DNA of 64,000 bases from Bufo bufo (taxonomy: Eukaryota > Chordata > Amphibia > Anura > Bufonidae): contig NC_053392.1 of the NCBI RefSeq assembly GCF_905171765.1, forward strand, positions 402,739,399 through 402,803,398. The letters run 5' to 3'. A program made the translations under genes and the position numbers. The notes under the pieces are model-generated. The model was given only the letters and a program-made list of their open reading frames with translations. It was not told where the DNA came from and did no database searches. Of this stretch, positions 10,943 through 20,848 are shown piece after piece (position 1 is the first letter of the stretch; each line of letters begins with the position of its first letter).

Positions 10943-11893
10943 TTAATAGTGTCTCTTGTGCTCTGGTTTTCCACTTACCTCGTCGTGTTTTCTTAATTTT
11001 ATGGGATATTCCCTGTGATAGTGTCTCTGACTGTCTGTTAAATAATTGTCTTGAACATTGTGTGAGCGTGAGTCCTGTTTCTCTGCATGTGTCCTCTGGT
11101 ATGTCGATTTCTTCTGTTCCAATGGTGGAGTTCTGTGCCTCAGATTGTATGGTGGTCTGTAAGGTATTGGTGTTTGTTTTTCGTGATCTGGTGATTGTGA
11201 TCGTCTGCGTCTGATTCTAGGTGGGTGGTGAGGCGGGGTTTGGTCTAAAAAAGAATTCTGCGCCAAGGTTTCAAATCTATTTTGGGTTGGTACACTATAT
11301 CTGTTATGGTCCTCATATTCTCCTAACATCTGTACATTGCTTTTTGTTTTCGGAACTTCATTTGTTGATCTTATTTCGTTTGGTTTTACTTTTGATATAT
11401 ATTTGTGCTTTTTCATTTTTTTGGTAATTATTTCTTGCTCTGTTTTATCTAAATTTTTACACAGTCTTTCTTGCCAAATTTCGAAGATCTGATCTTTTGG
11501 AAACTGGTCTATTTTATTTTTCAGTTTTGTAATCTGTTCTGACAGGTTATCCAAAATCTCAGATCTACGTTTAATAATCAATTCGACTAATACACGTGAC
11601 TGTGTGGATAAAAATTCTTCCCACTCTTTGTTAAATGCCTCTCCTGATAAATCCTGTGCTGGTGATTTGGTTAATTGCAAACCCTTTGGGATCTTATTGA
11701 ATGCCAAATACTGTTTCAAGGAACGTATTTCCCAGAACTGTCTCAGCTGTTTTTGCATTAGATTTTCCAAATCCCTGAACGTGTCAGAGACAGACGTCTC
11801 GCCACCCGATCCCATGATGTCATCATCAATGACATCAAATATGAAGGCCTCTGCTTTTTGCCTTTTATTCTCCATGTGGTTCCATATTTCCAT
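10943..11893 (-). CDS. PLE-1 upstream ORF, coiled-coil and Arg-rich protein
   Basis: The ATG at 11893-11891 has a strong context (gccATGg), and 316 codons are open. Residues about 40-190 are charged and helical, likely coiled coil. A basic tail from about residue 225 contains RIRRRRSQS and repeated Arg/His/Tyr. It ends within a few bases of the RT frame, which continues in another frame without a clear ATG. A protein of this layout also precedes the RT of PLE-2, so it is a shared PLE component, perhaps nucleic-acid binding (inference). Its exact function is not established from sequence. Confidence 0.7.
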   Translation of the reverse strand: MEIWNHMENKRQKAEAFIFDVIDDDIMGSGGETSVSDTFRDLENLMQKQLRQFWEIRSLKQYLAFNKIPKGLQLTKSPAQDLSGEAFNKEWEEFLSTQSRVLVELIIKRRSEILDNLSEQITKLKNKIDQFPKDQIFEIWQERLCKNLDKTEQEIITKKMKKHKYISKVKPNEIRSTNEVPKTKSNVQMLGEYEDHNRYSVPTQNRFETLAQNSFLDQTPPHHPPRIRRRRSQSPDHEKQTPIPYRPPYNLRHRTPPLEQKKSTYQRTHAEKQDSRSHNVQDNYLTDSQRHYHREYPIKLRKHDEVSGKPEHKRHY

Positions 11894-12025
11894 GGCTGTG
11901 AGAAAAAGGAGCTAAATTTCAACTTAGGTGAAAAAGGGAATAAAACTTAGTAAATATATTGGAAATAGCTCACTAGTCCCACAACCATAAGAGGTGCACA
12001 ATCTGATGAATTCACCCTTCAAATT
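11894..12025 (-). other. PLE-1 leader
   Basis: Sequence between the PLE-1 start codon and pseudo-LTR A2. Its distal part (about 11935-12025) is repeated in inverse at 17691-17765, where it forms the right edge of the whole insertion. Confidence 0.7.
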
Positions 12026-12545
12026 GTATAACTGTCAATGTAGGATTGGCACACTCAAAACATGCGGAGCCCCACGGAGTTGAAACAATTAATTATAACT
12101 ACGTTTGATAAAATATGATAAAATACAATAAAATACATAAAATAAATTAAACAATGGTAGTAGTTTTGTAATATTCAAATCAACTTATTGCAGACAAAGT
12201 ATCCTGGATGTTCTCAATAGTGGATGGGTCTGCAATGACACACAATAGATGCTTAACTGCAGATCCTAACAACAGGGTGTTGTCTTGCAAATAAAACGCA
12301 CTCTAGGTCACTACAGTCCATATGTATACAAGTCACAAAATATTCAGAAGGACTGTTTGAATTCCAGGAGGTTGCATCAAACTCCGGATATATTCATATG
12401 CAAGAAAAACGCACTGAGAGACTCTACATGCAGAAAAGCGCATACAGTGATTTCCTATGCAGGCACTATATTCCTATCTCTGTATATCTACAGTTTCTGC
12501 AATCCATGCATTCCAAGGTTGTTATAGGAGTTTTTCATAAGAATT
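12026..12545 (-). repeat. PLE-1 pseudo-LTR, copy A2 (5' side, truncated)
   Basis: It matches A1 from 6958 to about 7477 with few differences, then stops at cataagaattt where PLE-2 sequence begins. The part carrying the hammerhead is missing. Confidence 0.85.
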
Positions 12546-12946
12546 TCAGCCCGGCACACACCAGACGCCATAGATCATGACTAAGGACAACATCGTCCGA
12601 AACGCGTAGATCGTGGGGACAAGTGGGTCATTGTGTCACTGTCGCTGTATGCACCGATATGCTGGTGATTTGAATAAAGACCGGGAATTTTTTCATTACG
12701 TCCTTCTGGTGCTGGAGCATTTCTTTCATCGTGCATCTACTATTGGACTGGCTTGTGTCCGCCCCGTGCACCATCACACAGGATCGGAAGGTGAGCTGGC
12801 TGTAACCTCTTACTATATACTGCAACAAGTGCTCGTGCTCACCTGATCCAAGATTATAACTGCATATATATTACTTGGACTAATATTACATCCCGTAACC
12901 TAAACAGCACGGTGTGAACGCTGACCCACGACATTCCCAGCCAAAC
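12546..12946 (+). other. PLE-2 5' leader with degenerate hammerhead-like motif
   Basis: The segment 12577-12615 contains ctaaggac, a loop, then gtccgaaacgcgtagatc. This has the stem II / GAAAC / GUA order of PLE hammerheads, but the core CUGANGA is altered and stem I does not close neatly. I regard it as a decayed or unusual ribozyme. The rest of the leader has no gene. Confidence 0.4.
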
Positions 12947-13561
12947 ATGGCTTTTGCTGCATGTATTGACCGTAAATCCAAAGCGGACAAAGTGTTTTCA
13001 ACATGTGAATTAATCCCTAGTGATGAAAGCGGCATGAAATTCCAATTACAGGAATTGGAGAGACTTTTAACACATGAGATCAAAATCTGGTGGGACCACA
13101 CGACCCTGATAAAATATGTGGAAAAGGATATGATACCACGGGGTCTCAGATTAAAAAAGGTCCCAACCACGATATTCTCAGAGTCATTTGTCTCGAGTTG
13201 GAACAAAGCACTGAGCGACTGCTCACTACAATTAATGTCTTTGATCATAGAACATGAGGCAGAGAGACTCATCCACATACACACAGAAATGGACACATGC
13301 AAAAATGCCTTAGAAAAATACAAAACATGTGAAAATTTTGCAAAAAAAGAAGAAGAGATCATGATATCCATCAAGGAATTGGAGGATAATATAATGGATA
13401 TGAAGCACCGCAAATTTCAAAGGGATCTATACGACTATAATAACAACCAAGTATATGAATGGGGGAGAAGGGAAAATCCATATGGTACACCTAAATCTAT
13501 CTTGAAGAAGAAACACATTAACAAAAAATACACCAAAAATAATAAAAAAAACTTCAAATAA
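12947..13561 (+). pseudogene. PLE-2 upstream ORF, coiled-coil protein (frameshifted)
   Basis: The best start is the ATG at 12947 (aaacATGg). The frame is helical and charged, with motifs DHTTLIKYVEKDMIPRGLRL and LEKYKTCENFAKKEEEIM, parallel to the PLE-1 upstream ORF (IPKGLQL block). It stops at 13561 after a run of eight As. The next frame over stays open without a stop from about 13550 to 13808 and reads as a polar, basic tail (RVSFSNSEPETSESCESLGD). The natural product therefore probably continues to the ATGA overlap with the RT ORF. The break is either a one-base indel in the A run or a slippage site. Confidence 0.65.
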
Positions 13562-13804
13562 ACAGGATTTACCTCGCAGGGTCAGTTTCAGTAATTCAGA
13601 ACCTGAAACCTCTGAATCCTGTGAATCATTGGGAGATGAAATGATGAGTGATCCACGCACCTGTGAACCGCACCAGTCAAAACCCTCTTATTATCAGAGA
13701 AATAGAAGTAACCGGGACAGACTGGAGCAATCAAAAAACGACACAGAAGGGGGGGCCGCAAACACAAAAAGACCCCACCAGATGTCGACCCGTTTACAGA
13801 ACAA

Positions 13805-16330
13805 ATGAATGCTGGACCCTCTGAGAGTACTGTGATTTTAGATGTTATAAATCTGTCTGGTCAGGAATTAACCCCCGCCCAGACAAATGTACTCTCCCTT
13901 GGTTTGAATTTCGTGCCTAATACAAATTTTGACCCTTTTTCTACTATTATGCAGATGAATAGATTCATTAGGAATCTCACACTGAGAAGGTGCTTCTTTG
14001 AGTCTCCCCCTCCACATGAGGATCCAGCGACAAACAAGGATAAAAAAATAGCTGATAATATTTATACCAATTTATCTTTTAAAGAACAACAATCCTTGCT
14101 TTGTCTCATGGATCTTCATGGTGAGGGGGAAATACTATATGATGATATTGGACAACATGATTTCATGACCCCTAATAAAAACTACTACCCTTTGAAATAC
14201 CGTACCACCTGCATGGATACATTTCAAGAAGTAGTAGAGAGTGAATTACTCAGAGTACAGGATTCGATCCCTATTGTCAAAAAACATAATTTGAATACAT
14301 TACAGAGAACTGCTTTAAAACAATTAGAAGACAATAAAGACCTTGTAATAAAAATGGCGGACAAAGGAGGGTCTGTGGTGGTGCTCGACAGAACATGTTA
14401 TCACTCACTGATGTTGGGGGTCCTGTCTGACACCACTACTTACCATATCCTCAAACAGAATCCCCTTATAATGTATAAAAAGGAACTGGTCTTAGTTCTA
14501 AATAAAGGTTTGGCAAAGGGACATATAACTCAGAAACAATTTGACTTTCTCAATGTTGAACACCCTGTTACTCCCATAATTCATGCTCTACCTAAGATGC
14601 ACAAAGGGGTCAACCCTCCGCCATTACGCCCCATAGTATCGGGTATTGGATCCCTAACGGAGAAGTTGGGAGAATGGTTGGACTCAGTGCTACAGCCTTT
14701 AGTCAAAAGATCGCCAGGATATATAAGAGATACTACCAGTGTACTTAAATATATGTATGATTGCACATGGTCTAAAAAATATACCTGGGTTACACTGGAC
14801 GTTGTGGCACTGTATCCTTCCATTCCCCACTCATATGCTCTCCTAGCCCTAGAATACAATCTACACAAATATAGTGGCTACTCTGAAATGTTTATCGATT
14901 TTGTGTTGGAGGTCACAATGTACCTCCTAACACATAATTATTTTGTATTTGACGAGGTCTTTTATGTTCAGGTCTCGGGTGTTTCTATGGGAGCCAAATT
15001 CTCCCCGTCTTTGGCTAACATAGCCATGTCTTTTTGGGAGGAAAAGTATGTTTTCTCAGTTGACAATCCGTTCTCTGAGTGTTTGGTCTGGTATGGCAGA
15101 TACATCGATGATTTGCTCCTCATCTGGGGAGGCGATGTGTCTGCCATACCAGACTTCACTCGCTATTTGAACCAAAATACATACAATCTTAGGTTTACCT
15201 GTGTGCATCATGCCACAACTATCCAATTTCTGGATTTGACTCTGATTGGGGTTGCGGGTCAGGTGGTGTTAACGGAGACCTACCGCAAAGAGGTATCTGG
15301 CAACACCATCCTGAGGGCGAATTCCCATCACCCTCTCCATACCATTAAAAGTATCCCTGTCGGTGAATTTATAAGAGCTAGAAGGAACTGCAGTACAGAT
15401 AAGGCATTCAATGAAGAATGCATGAAGATATGGAGACGTCTTAAAATGCGAGGTTATCCTCAATGGATGCTCCATAGGGGTTTTAAAATTGCCAAAAATA
15501 AATCAAGAGCTAAATTAATAAACCTCAACCCCAATAAAGAGGGAGAATCAGTAAAAAAAGATTTCAATTCCGCTACTAGGGGACGAATGGACGAATATAA
15601 TAACAAAAGCCATATTAAATCTGATATCCCCCAAACAAATAATAATAGTATACCAACAATTGTACTTACATACAGCAGACAATTTGCGGAAATCAAGAAT
15701 ATAATTCACAGATGTCTCCCTATCCTATATGAAGATCATATTTTGAGGGAAACCCTGAGACATGGATGCCGGATAGTATCTAAAAGACCTGATACATTGG
15801 GTACAACGCTCTCCCCCTCCATGTATACTCCCATGCACCCCAAAAATCCACCTACATGGTTAAAATACATTGGGTTCTCCAAATGTGGATACACAAGATG
15901 TAAAACATGTAAAGTTGCTAAAAATACCAAAGAATTTTACAACTCAATGCATACTGAAAAATTTCCAATTAAAAGTTTTATAAACTGCAATACAATAGGA
16001 GTCATATATGCCATTAATTGTACATCTTGTGATCTGACATATGTCGGTTGCACCAGCAGGAAATTCAAAGATCGACTGCGTGAACACCTCAATTATATAC
16101 TGAACCCAATAGCTACAGGAGTCTCTAATGCAGCACATCACTTTATAGATGTTCATAACCGTAATATAGATACATTTAGTACCTTTGCTTTCGAACGGGT
16201 TACAATGTCTCAAAGAGGGGGTAATATTAAACAAAAAATCCTCCTCAGGGAAGCTTTTTGGATTTGGAGACTAAACACAAGATTTCCATACGGTCTCAAT
16301 CTCAAAAAAGAATTAATGTACTTGTATTAA
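13805..16330 (+). CDS. PLE-2 reverse transcriptase with GIY-YIG endonuclease (intact)
   Basis: This is one uninterrupted 841-codon frame. The N-terminus has LTPAQTNVLSLGLNFVP and later IKMADKGGSVVVLD (about residue 185). RT core: LRPIVSGIGSLTEKLGEWLD, LDVVALYPSIPH, QVSGVSMGAKFSPSLAN and catalytic WYGRYIDDLLLIW (about residues 430-440). IQFLDLTLIG and a long linker follow. Near residue 695, CGYTRCKTCK is a cysteine motif, then GVIYAINCTSCDLTYVG is the GIY-YIG signature, followed by RLREHLNYI and an ERVTMSQRGG block. Length matches complete PLE proteins. The ATG overlaps the stop of the upstream open frame (ATGA at 13805-13808). It differs clearly from PLE-1 in sequence, so it is another family. 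It could still be functional; that is inference. Confidence 0.93.
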   Translation: MNAGPSESTVILDVINLSGQELTPAQTNVLSLGLNFVPNTNFDPFSTIMQMNRFIRNLTLRRCFFESPPPHEDPATNKDKKIADNIYTNLSFKEQQSLLCLMDLHGEGEILYDDIGQHDFMTPNKNYYPLKYRTTCMDTFQEVVESELLRVQDSIPIVKKHNLNTLQRTALKQLEDNKDLVIKMADKGGSVVVLDRTCYHSLMLGVLSDTTTYHILKQNPLIMYKKELVLVLNKGLAKGHITQKQFDFLNVEHPVTPIIHALPKMHKGVNPPPLRPIVSGIGSLTEKLGEWLDSVLQPLVKRSPGYIRDTTSVLKYMYDCTWSKKYTWVTLDVVALYPSIPHSYALLALEYNLHKYSGYSEMFIDFVLEVTMYLLTHNYFVFDEVFYVQVSGVSMGAKFSPSLANIAMSFWEEKYVFSVDNPFSECLVWYGRYIDDLLLIWGGDVSAIPDFTRYLNQNTYNLRFTCVHHATTIQFLDLTLIGVAGQVVLTETYRKEVSGNTILRANSHHPLHTIKSIPVGEFIRARRNCSTDKAFNEECMKIWRRLKMRGYPQWMLHRGFKIAKNKSRAKLINLNPNKEGESVKKDFNSATRGRMDEYNNKSHIKSDIPQTNNNSIPTIVLTYSRQFAEIKNIIHRCLPILYEDHILRETLRHGCRIVSKRPDTLGTTLSPSMYTPMHPKNPPTWLKYIGFSKCGYTRCKTCKVAKNTKEFYNSMHTEKFPIKSFINCNTIGVIYAINCTSCDLTYVGCTSRKFKDRLREHLNYILNPIATGVSNAAHHFIDVHNRNIDTFSTFAFERVTMSQRGGNIKQKILLREAFWIWRLNTRFPYGLNLKKELMYLY

Positions 16331-16457
16331 TATCTACATGCAGCATAACCAAGGTTTTGCCTTGTTTTTACACATACCCATATATATATTTTTTATGGTT
16401 ATTTTTTAATTTTTGTGTGCACTATCTCTGAAGTTCATGATTTAGTCACTGCTTAAC
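16331..16457 (+). other. PLE-2 3' untranslated region
   Basis: A short AT-rich stretch lies between the PLE-2 stop and inverted pseudo-LTR A3. No further feature is seen. Confidence 0.5.
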
Positions 16458-17765
16458 TGGTGCATGCAAAAAAACGCATGCAAAAAAGCATGCAAAAAAC
16501 GCATGCATAAAAATATTTTGAAAATTAAGAAAATCATATCATTTATCAATCCTTGAATGATCATGGATGAACAAGATTGAAAAAGATTGAAAAAGAAATA
16601 TGGTAGGGGAAGACTTATATTGGGAGAATCCATACTCCTTCTTTTCCAGAATACCATTTTCCCATGATCCCTTTCTTTTCCTATGATCCTTTTCCACACA
16701 AGACCGTGAGGGATATAAAAACCCACCATTCACTCATAGGGGTGATGCCACTGAGGAAGGGGAGAGTGTCCCCAAAACGCGTCTGGCGAGAGTTTCACCC
16801 CTGAAGGATTTGAACCCCGAAATAACAGTGCACTGTTAAAAACCAGAGGATATCGAGGATTCAAACAAGACGCTCTATATTAACCTGCCTGCAACCAGCT
16901 GAAAGTCATCACTGGGGAATACTAAGCCGCTGACACAGCAAAGACCGGGACGCCGGCCTAAAGTCGGAAGCGACAATCACCCAGAAAAAAACAGCTGAAT
17001 AAAAAGGCCAGGTAAGCCCACAAGTGTGGGTTATCGTTACAAACTTACATTTATAACGAAACAACAATATAGCGTTCATATGTGAATATTGCAATCGGGA
17101 CTTTGTGTGGAATAACTTCTTTGAGGATCCTCTTGAATAGAATTCTTGAGAAAAATACAAATATAAATGCATGCAGAAAATTCTTATGAAAAACTCCTAT
17201 AACAACCTTGGAATGCATGGATTGCAGAAACTGTAGATATACAGAGATAGGAATATAGTGCCTGCATAGGAAATCACTGTATGCGCTTTTCTGCATGTAG
17301 AGTCTCTCAGTGCGTTTTTCTTGCATATGAATATATCCGGAGTTTGATGCAACCTCCTGGAATTCAAACAGTCCTTCTGAATATTTTGTGACTTGTATAC
17401 ATATGGACTGTAGTGACCTAGAGTGCGTTTTATTTGCAAGACAACACCCTCTTGTTAGGATCTGCAGTTAAGCATCTATTGTGTGTCATTGCAGACCCAT
17501 CCACTATTGAGAACATCCAGGATACTTTGTCTGCAATAAGTTGATTCGAATATTACAAAACTACTACCATTGTTTAATTTATTTTATGTATTTTATTGTA
17601 TTTTATCATATTTTATCAAACGTAGTTATAATAAATTGTTTCAACTCCGTGGGGCTCCGCATGTTTTGAGTGTTATACAATTTGAAGGGTGAATTCATCA
17701 GATTGTGCACCTCTTATGGTTGTGGGACTAGTGAGCTATTTCCAATATATTTACTAAGTTTTATT
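16458..17765 (+). repeat. PLE-1 pseudo-LTR, inverted copy A3 plus leader fragment
   Basis: 16458-17690 is the reverse complement of A1. Relative to A2 plus leader it lacks about 18 bp (the tgccaatcctacattgac block), then continues through 17691-17765 as a copy of the PLE-1 leader. It ends with tttattcc at the target duplication. Confidence 0.85.
16738..16802 (+). ncRNA. Hammerhead ribozyme, mutated core (copy A3)
   Basis: This has the same layout as the ribozyme at 7855-7919: GCCA, CTGAGGA (16751-16757), GGGG/CCCC stem, GTC (16781-16783), TGGC. The GAAAC box reads AAAAC (16774-16778), so the conserved G12-type position is lost. This copy should not cleave efficiently. Confidence 0.7.
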
Positions 17766-17779
17766 CCCTAGAGAATGTA
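17766..17779 (+). repeat. 14-bp target-site duplication, right copy
   Basis: Identical to 6948-6961. DIRS recombinase coding resumes in phase immediately after it. Confidence 0.93.
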
Positions 17780-18403
17780 GACCTTAAATTCCTATCTTTA
17801 AAGGTCACATTCTTACTGGCCATAACATCGGCCAAAAGGATTGGAGAGTTACAGGACCTTGCGGCCGCTGAGCCTTATACCCTCTTTCTCCATAACTCTG
17901 TCCTGTTGAGATTTTTACCGACCTTTGCTCCCAAGGTTCCCTCATTCGGTAACCGAAATCAGACCATCTCCCTGCCAGTCCTATGTCCTACTCCATCATC
18001 TCCTGAAGAGGAAGCCCTTCACTCCTTGGACATTTCCAGGAATCTCAAAATCTACCTGAATAGGACTGCGGACTTTAGGAAATCAGAACACCTGCTGCTC
18101 TCCTTCTCCGGTAAAAACAAAGGGCTAAAAGCCTCCAAACCCTCTCTAAGTAGATGGGTAAAGGAGGCAGTCCGGGAAGCCTTTTTATCCCAAGGCTTGG
18201 CTCCTCCATCCTTTGTCACCGCCCACTCCACGAGGGCAATATCGACTTCCTTTGTGGAAAAGAATCTAGTTCCGCTGGAACAGATTTGTGCTGCGGCTTC
18301 CTGGAGCTCCCACAGCACTTTCGTTAGACATTATCGCCTAGACTCTAGGCGCTCTGAGGGGGTAGCATTCGGATGCACCATTCTGTCTGCTGCCCTCTCG
18401 TAA
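17780..18403 (+). pseudogene. DIRS tyrosine recombinase, catalytic C-terminal half
   Basis: The frame continues the N-terminal half at 6467-6961 in phase and is open to the stop at 18403. Catalytic residues are visible: Arg in ITSAKRIGEL, the HSTRAISTS box (H-x-x-R), and the tyrosine in WSSHSTFVRHYRLD. No other damage is seen, so the recombinase was intact when the PLE inserted. It ends about 80 bp before the internal complementary region. Confidence 0.92.
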
Positions 18404-18483
18404 AAAAAAAAAAGAAGAAAGGGGGACGGTATTGTGTACCTGTGAGGAGACCCTCCCAATTTGTGTGTGTTGCTTGCTAGGTC

Positions 18484-18565
18484 CCCACTTGTGCTGCTGG
18501 TTAGGACGTTAGAGAAGCGTTAATTTTTAAATTTGTTTTCCCTTAGTCCTAACAGCAGCACACAA
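18484..18565 (+). repeat. DIRS internal complementary region
   Basis: 18484-18512 (cccacttgtgctgctggtta...) is the reverse complement of the extreme left end at 2673-2700. 18514-18565 is the reverse complement of the extreme right end at about 18735-18788. In the DIRS replication model this region templates joining of the two ends into a circle. Confidence 0.9.
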
Positions 18566-18595
18566 ATTTCACACCCTTGTTTAGTTTCTACTTGA

Positions 18596-18788
18596 TATAA
18601 AGCACTGGATTATGGGCAGTCTGCCCTTTATAGGGGTGGGTTTCTACTAATTATTTAATTAGTGCTTGGTAGGAAATTTATTGTCATCAAAAATTCCACC
18701 TGTCCTACTAGTTTCACAGGGGAGAACTCCCCACTTGTGCTGCTGTTAGGACTAAGGGAAAACAAATTTACGTAAAAAATTAACGCTT
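18596..18788 (-). repeat. DIRS right inverted terminal repeat
   Basis: Reverse complement of the left terminal repeat with differences. The end is placed at 18788 because the internal complementary region matches up to aagcgttaa. Confidence 0.88.
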
Positions 18789-19731
18789 GTATTATATTTT
18801 TCTCTTTCTAAAAATTGTTTTCCTAAAGTAACAGAATGCAACAGAATGAGAAAGAACATTATAATTATCCTCCAGGGGTCACAATTGGGTTATAAATTCA
18901 TTACAAAGAGAATTAGAAGACATTTGATTTGGACAAGTTACTCATATTATTTAGTTATTGAAATTCTGATAGAGGAGGAACATGTTCAGATACTGACTAT
19001 TGTGCATTATGTGTGTTACTTTCCTTTGTAAACATTTATTCACTAGCGCAAATATTCCTCTGCCTGTACCTAGCATTCCTTTCCCTATTCTTCTTACTGT
19101 TTCAATGCATAATTAAGAAGGTCAAAACTAATGAAGCAATGCAGAGTAAAGTTCAAGTAATCCCCAGGCACCACTTATTCTATTAGATCTCAGGCATGAA
19201 TGTCAGACTGGCAGGAGTCAGAGCACAGAGACAGTGAACTGGCAGCTTCACTGCACTCTAACGACCTGTTGAGGCTTACCTGCAGTGTCAAGCCATTTCT
19301 AACTGCCTTAAAAAAGAAAATCAAAGAACTGGTCAGCTAGAACCATTTATATATCATAACAATGACCTCGTTGACTTATTGGTTGTTAGAAATCTATTAG
19401 TGTTGTGGTTAGAAATGTTTTTTAGCCATGTTAATATCAGTTTAGCCTCATGAAGTTGTTTATAATGTGAGAATTGTGGGTAAATAAATAATTCAAAATC
19501 CTGAAACCTCTTCAGCATTAAGATTTTTCCAGAGGACTCTCCCCCCCTGCTTGCTTTAGATGCACCTCAATTATTAAGAGGTGCATGCCTCTTAAAGAGG
19601 ACCTTTCTCAAAAAAAATACAAAGCAATCGGAAAGCATTATGTTATAGAGCAGGAGAGGAGGAGCAGATTTATATATTTTGTGAGAAAAGATTCAGTAAA
19701 ATGTGCAATTTTTACATTTATATCTGCATTA
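18789..19731. other. Intergenic sequence, nothing recognised
   Basis: AT-rich DNA without a supported gene. 19570-19680 (gaggacctttctc...) resembles the edge of a dispersed element, but I cannot place its ends. Confidence 0.5.
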
Positions 19732-20848
19732 GAGATGAGCGAATCGAAGTTGACGAAGTGGAATTTGATCCGAATTTCAGGAAAAATATACGAATCCGAA
19801 ATTCCTCAAGAATCAAATTTTTTCCTAAAATGGCTGCTGCATGTGTTAGGACTAGGGTTGAGTGAACTTTAGGATTTAGGATTTTTGGATCCCGGACCCG
19901 AACCCGAACATTTCTGTAGAAATTCAGGTTTGATGTTCGGCGATTTCTTAGCGCATTTTGAAAGGCTGCAGAGCAGCCAATCAACAAGCGTTTAACTCTG
20001 TGCCCTTAGAAGCCATCACAGCCATGCCTACTAATGGCATGGCTGTAATTGGCCAGTGCAGCATGTGACCCATCCTCTATATAAGCTGGAGTCACGTAGC
20101 GCTGCACGTCACTCTGCTGTTACTAGTGTAGGGAGAGGATGCGGCTGGTGATTTCAGGGAGAGAATAGGAGAGAATCTGTGATCAGAACTCGAATCTAAC
20201 TCAGCGATCTACTTAGATTTAGTTGTGTGGGTGCAGTGCACAATCTTTTTATCCTGCCCTGAGCCCAGTGACAGAGAATTATTTTTTTTATCTGTCTGTT
20301 AGTTAGGTGGGCAGTGGCGGCCATTTTATGCAAGCTCAGTGCACCAGCACTGCATCTGTGCTATTGTGACAGTCAAATCCAAGCTTGAAATACTGCAACT
20401 GTGATTGTTAAAAACAAGTTTGAAATACTTCAATAATTTTCTGGCTTTGAAAAAACACCCATTTTTGGCAATAACCTTCATCTTGGGCCTCTGCCGGATT
20501 AGTCAGTGTGCAATTTAAGCTAGAAATACAGCTATTTTTTGGGTTTTTTAAAAAAACACCCTTTTTGGGCAAACTACACAATTTTACAGCGCTTGCTGCA
20601 TCTGCACGTGTGAAATTCAAGCGTTATATACAGCTGTCATATTCTGTTAGTAAAAAAAAACCTTTTTGGGCAAAATACTTAATATTGCAGCCCTTGCTGC
20701 ATATGTCATTGTGAGATACACCCTTTACATACTGTGGTTCTATTCTGCTATTAATAAAAAACCCATTTTGGGCAAAAATCTTTAATTGCGGCGTAGACTT
20801 CATCTGTACGTGTGAGATACACCCTTTAGATACTGTGATTCTATTCTG
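19732..20848 (+). mobile_element. hAT terminal fragments with leader tandem repeats
   Basis: A terminus-like tagagatgagcgaatcg starts at 19732, and a second, tagggttgagtgaac, starts at 19853. The second continues like the leader of the hAT at 33871: gattggccagtgcagcatg, a TATA box near 20078 and the cacgtagcgctgcacgtcac block. From about 20390, units of about 100 bp repeat four to five times with decay. The transposase gene is missing; Gypsy sequence begins at 20849. Confidence 0.75.
20078..20084 (+). promoter_or_regulatory. TATA-like box in hAT leader
   Basis: The motif tatataa lies in the same place as in the hAT leader at 34126-34132, about 35 bp after the shared gattggcc block. Its conservation between copies supports a promoter role. 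Confidence 0.4.

Larger units (their letters stand above)
6962..17765. mobile_element. Composite Penelope-like insertion (two divergent PLEs)
   Basis: A 10.8-kb insertion lies between the two halves of the DIRS recombinase and is flanked by a 14-bp direct repeat. It contains PLE-1 on the minus strand (8669-11893) and PLE-2 on the plus strand (12947-16330), arranged head to head. A repeat here called A occurs three times: A1 6962-8200 and A2 12026-12545 in one orientation, and A3 16458-17690 inverted. A3 runs on into a copy of the PLE-1 leader (17691-17765). Repeat A behaves as the PLE pseudo-LTR of family 1. Short tandem or inverted pseudo-LTRs and variable-length duplications are usual for PLEs. 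Confidence 0.9.
2671..18788 (+). mobile_element. DIRS-type tyrosine-recombinase retrotransposon, split by a PLE insertion
   Basis: The element reads gag, RT/RNase H/methyltransferase, then tyrosine recombinase, all on the plus strand. It is bounded by inverted terminal repeats of about 170-190 bp (left 2673-2865, right about 18596-18788). Just inside the right repeat is an internal complementary region (18484-18565) whose two halves are reverse complements of the outer left end and the outer right end. That arrangement is diagnostic of DIRS elements, which replicate through a circle and insert with a recombinase rather than an integrase. No target duplication is visible, as expected. Without the 10.8-kb insertion the element would be about 5.3 kb, a normal DIRS size. 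Several stops and frameshifts in gag and pol mean this copy is inactive. Confidence 0.93.

Noticed and set aside
18789..19731. Host exon
   Set aside because: No frame of useful length with flanking splice sites or a known domain was found.
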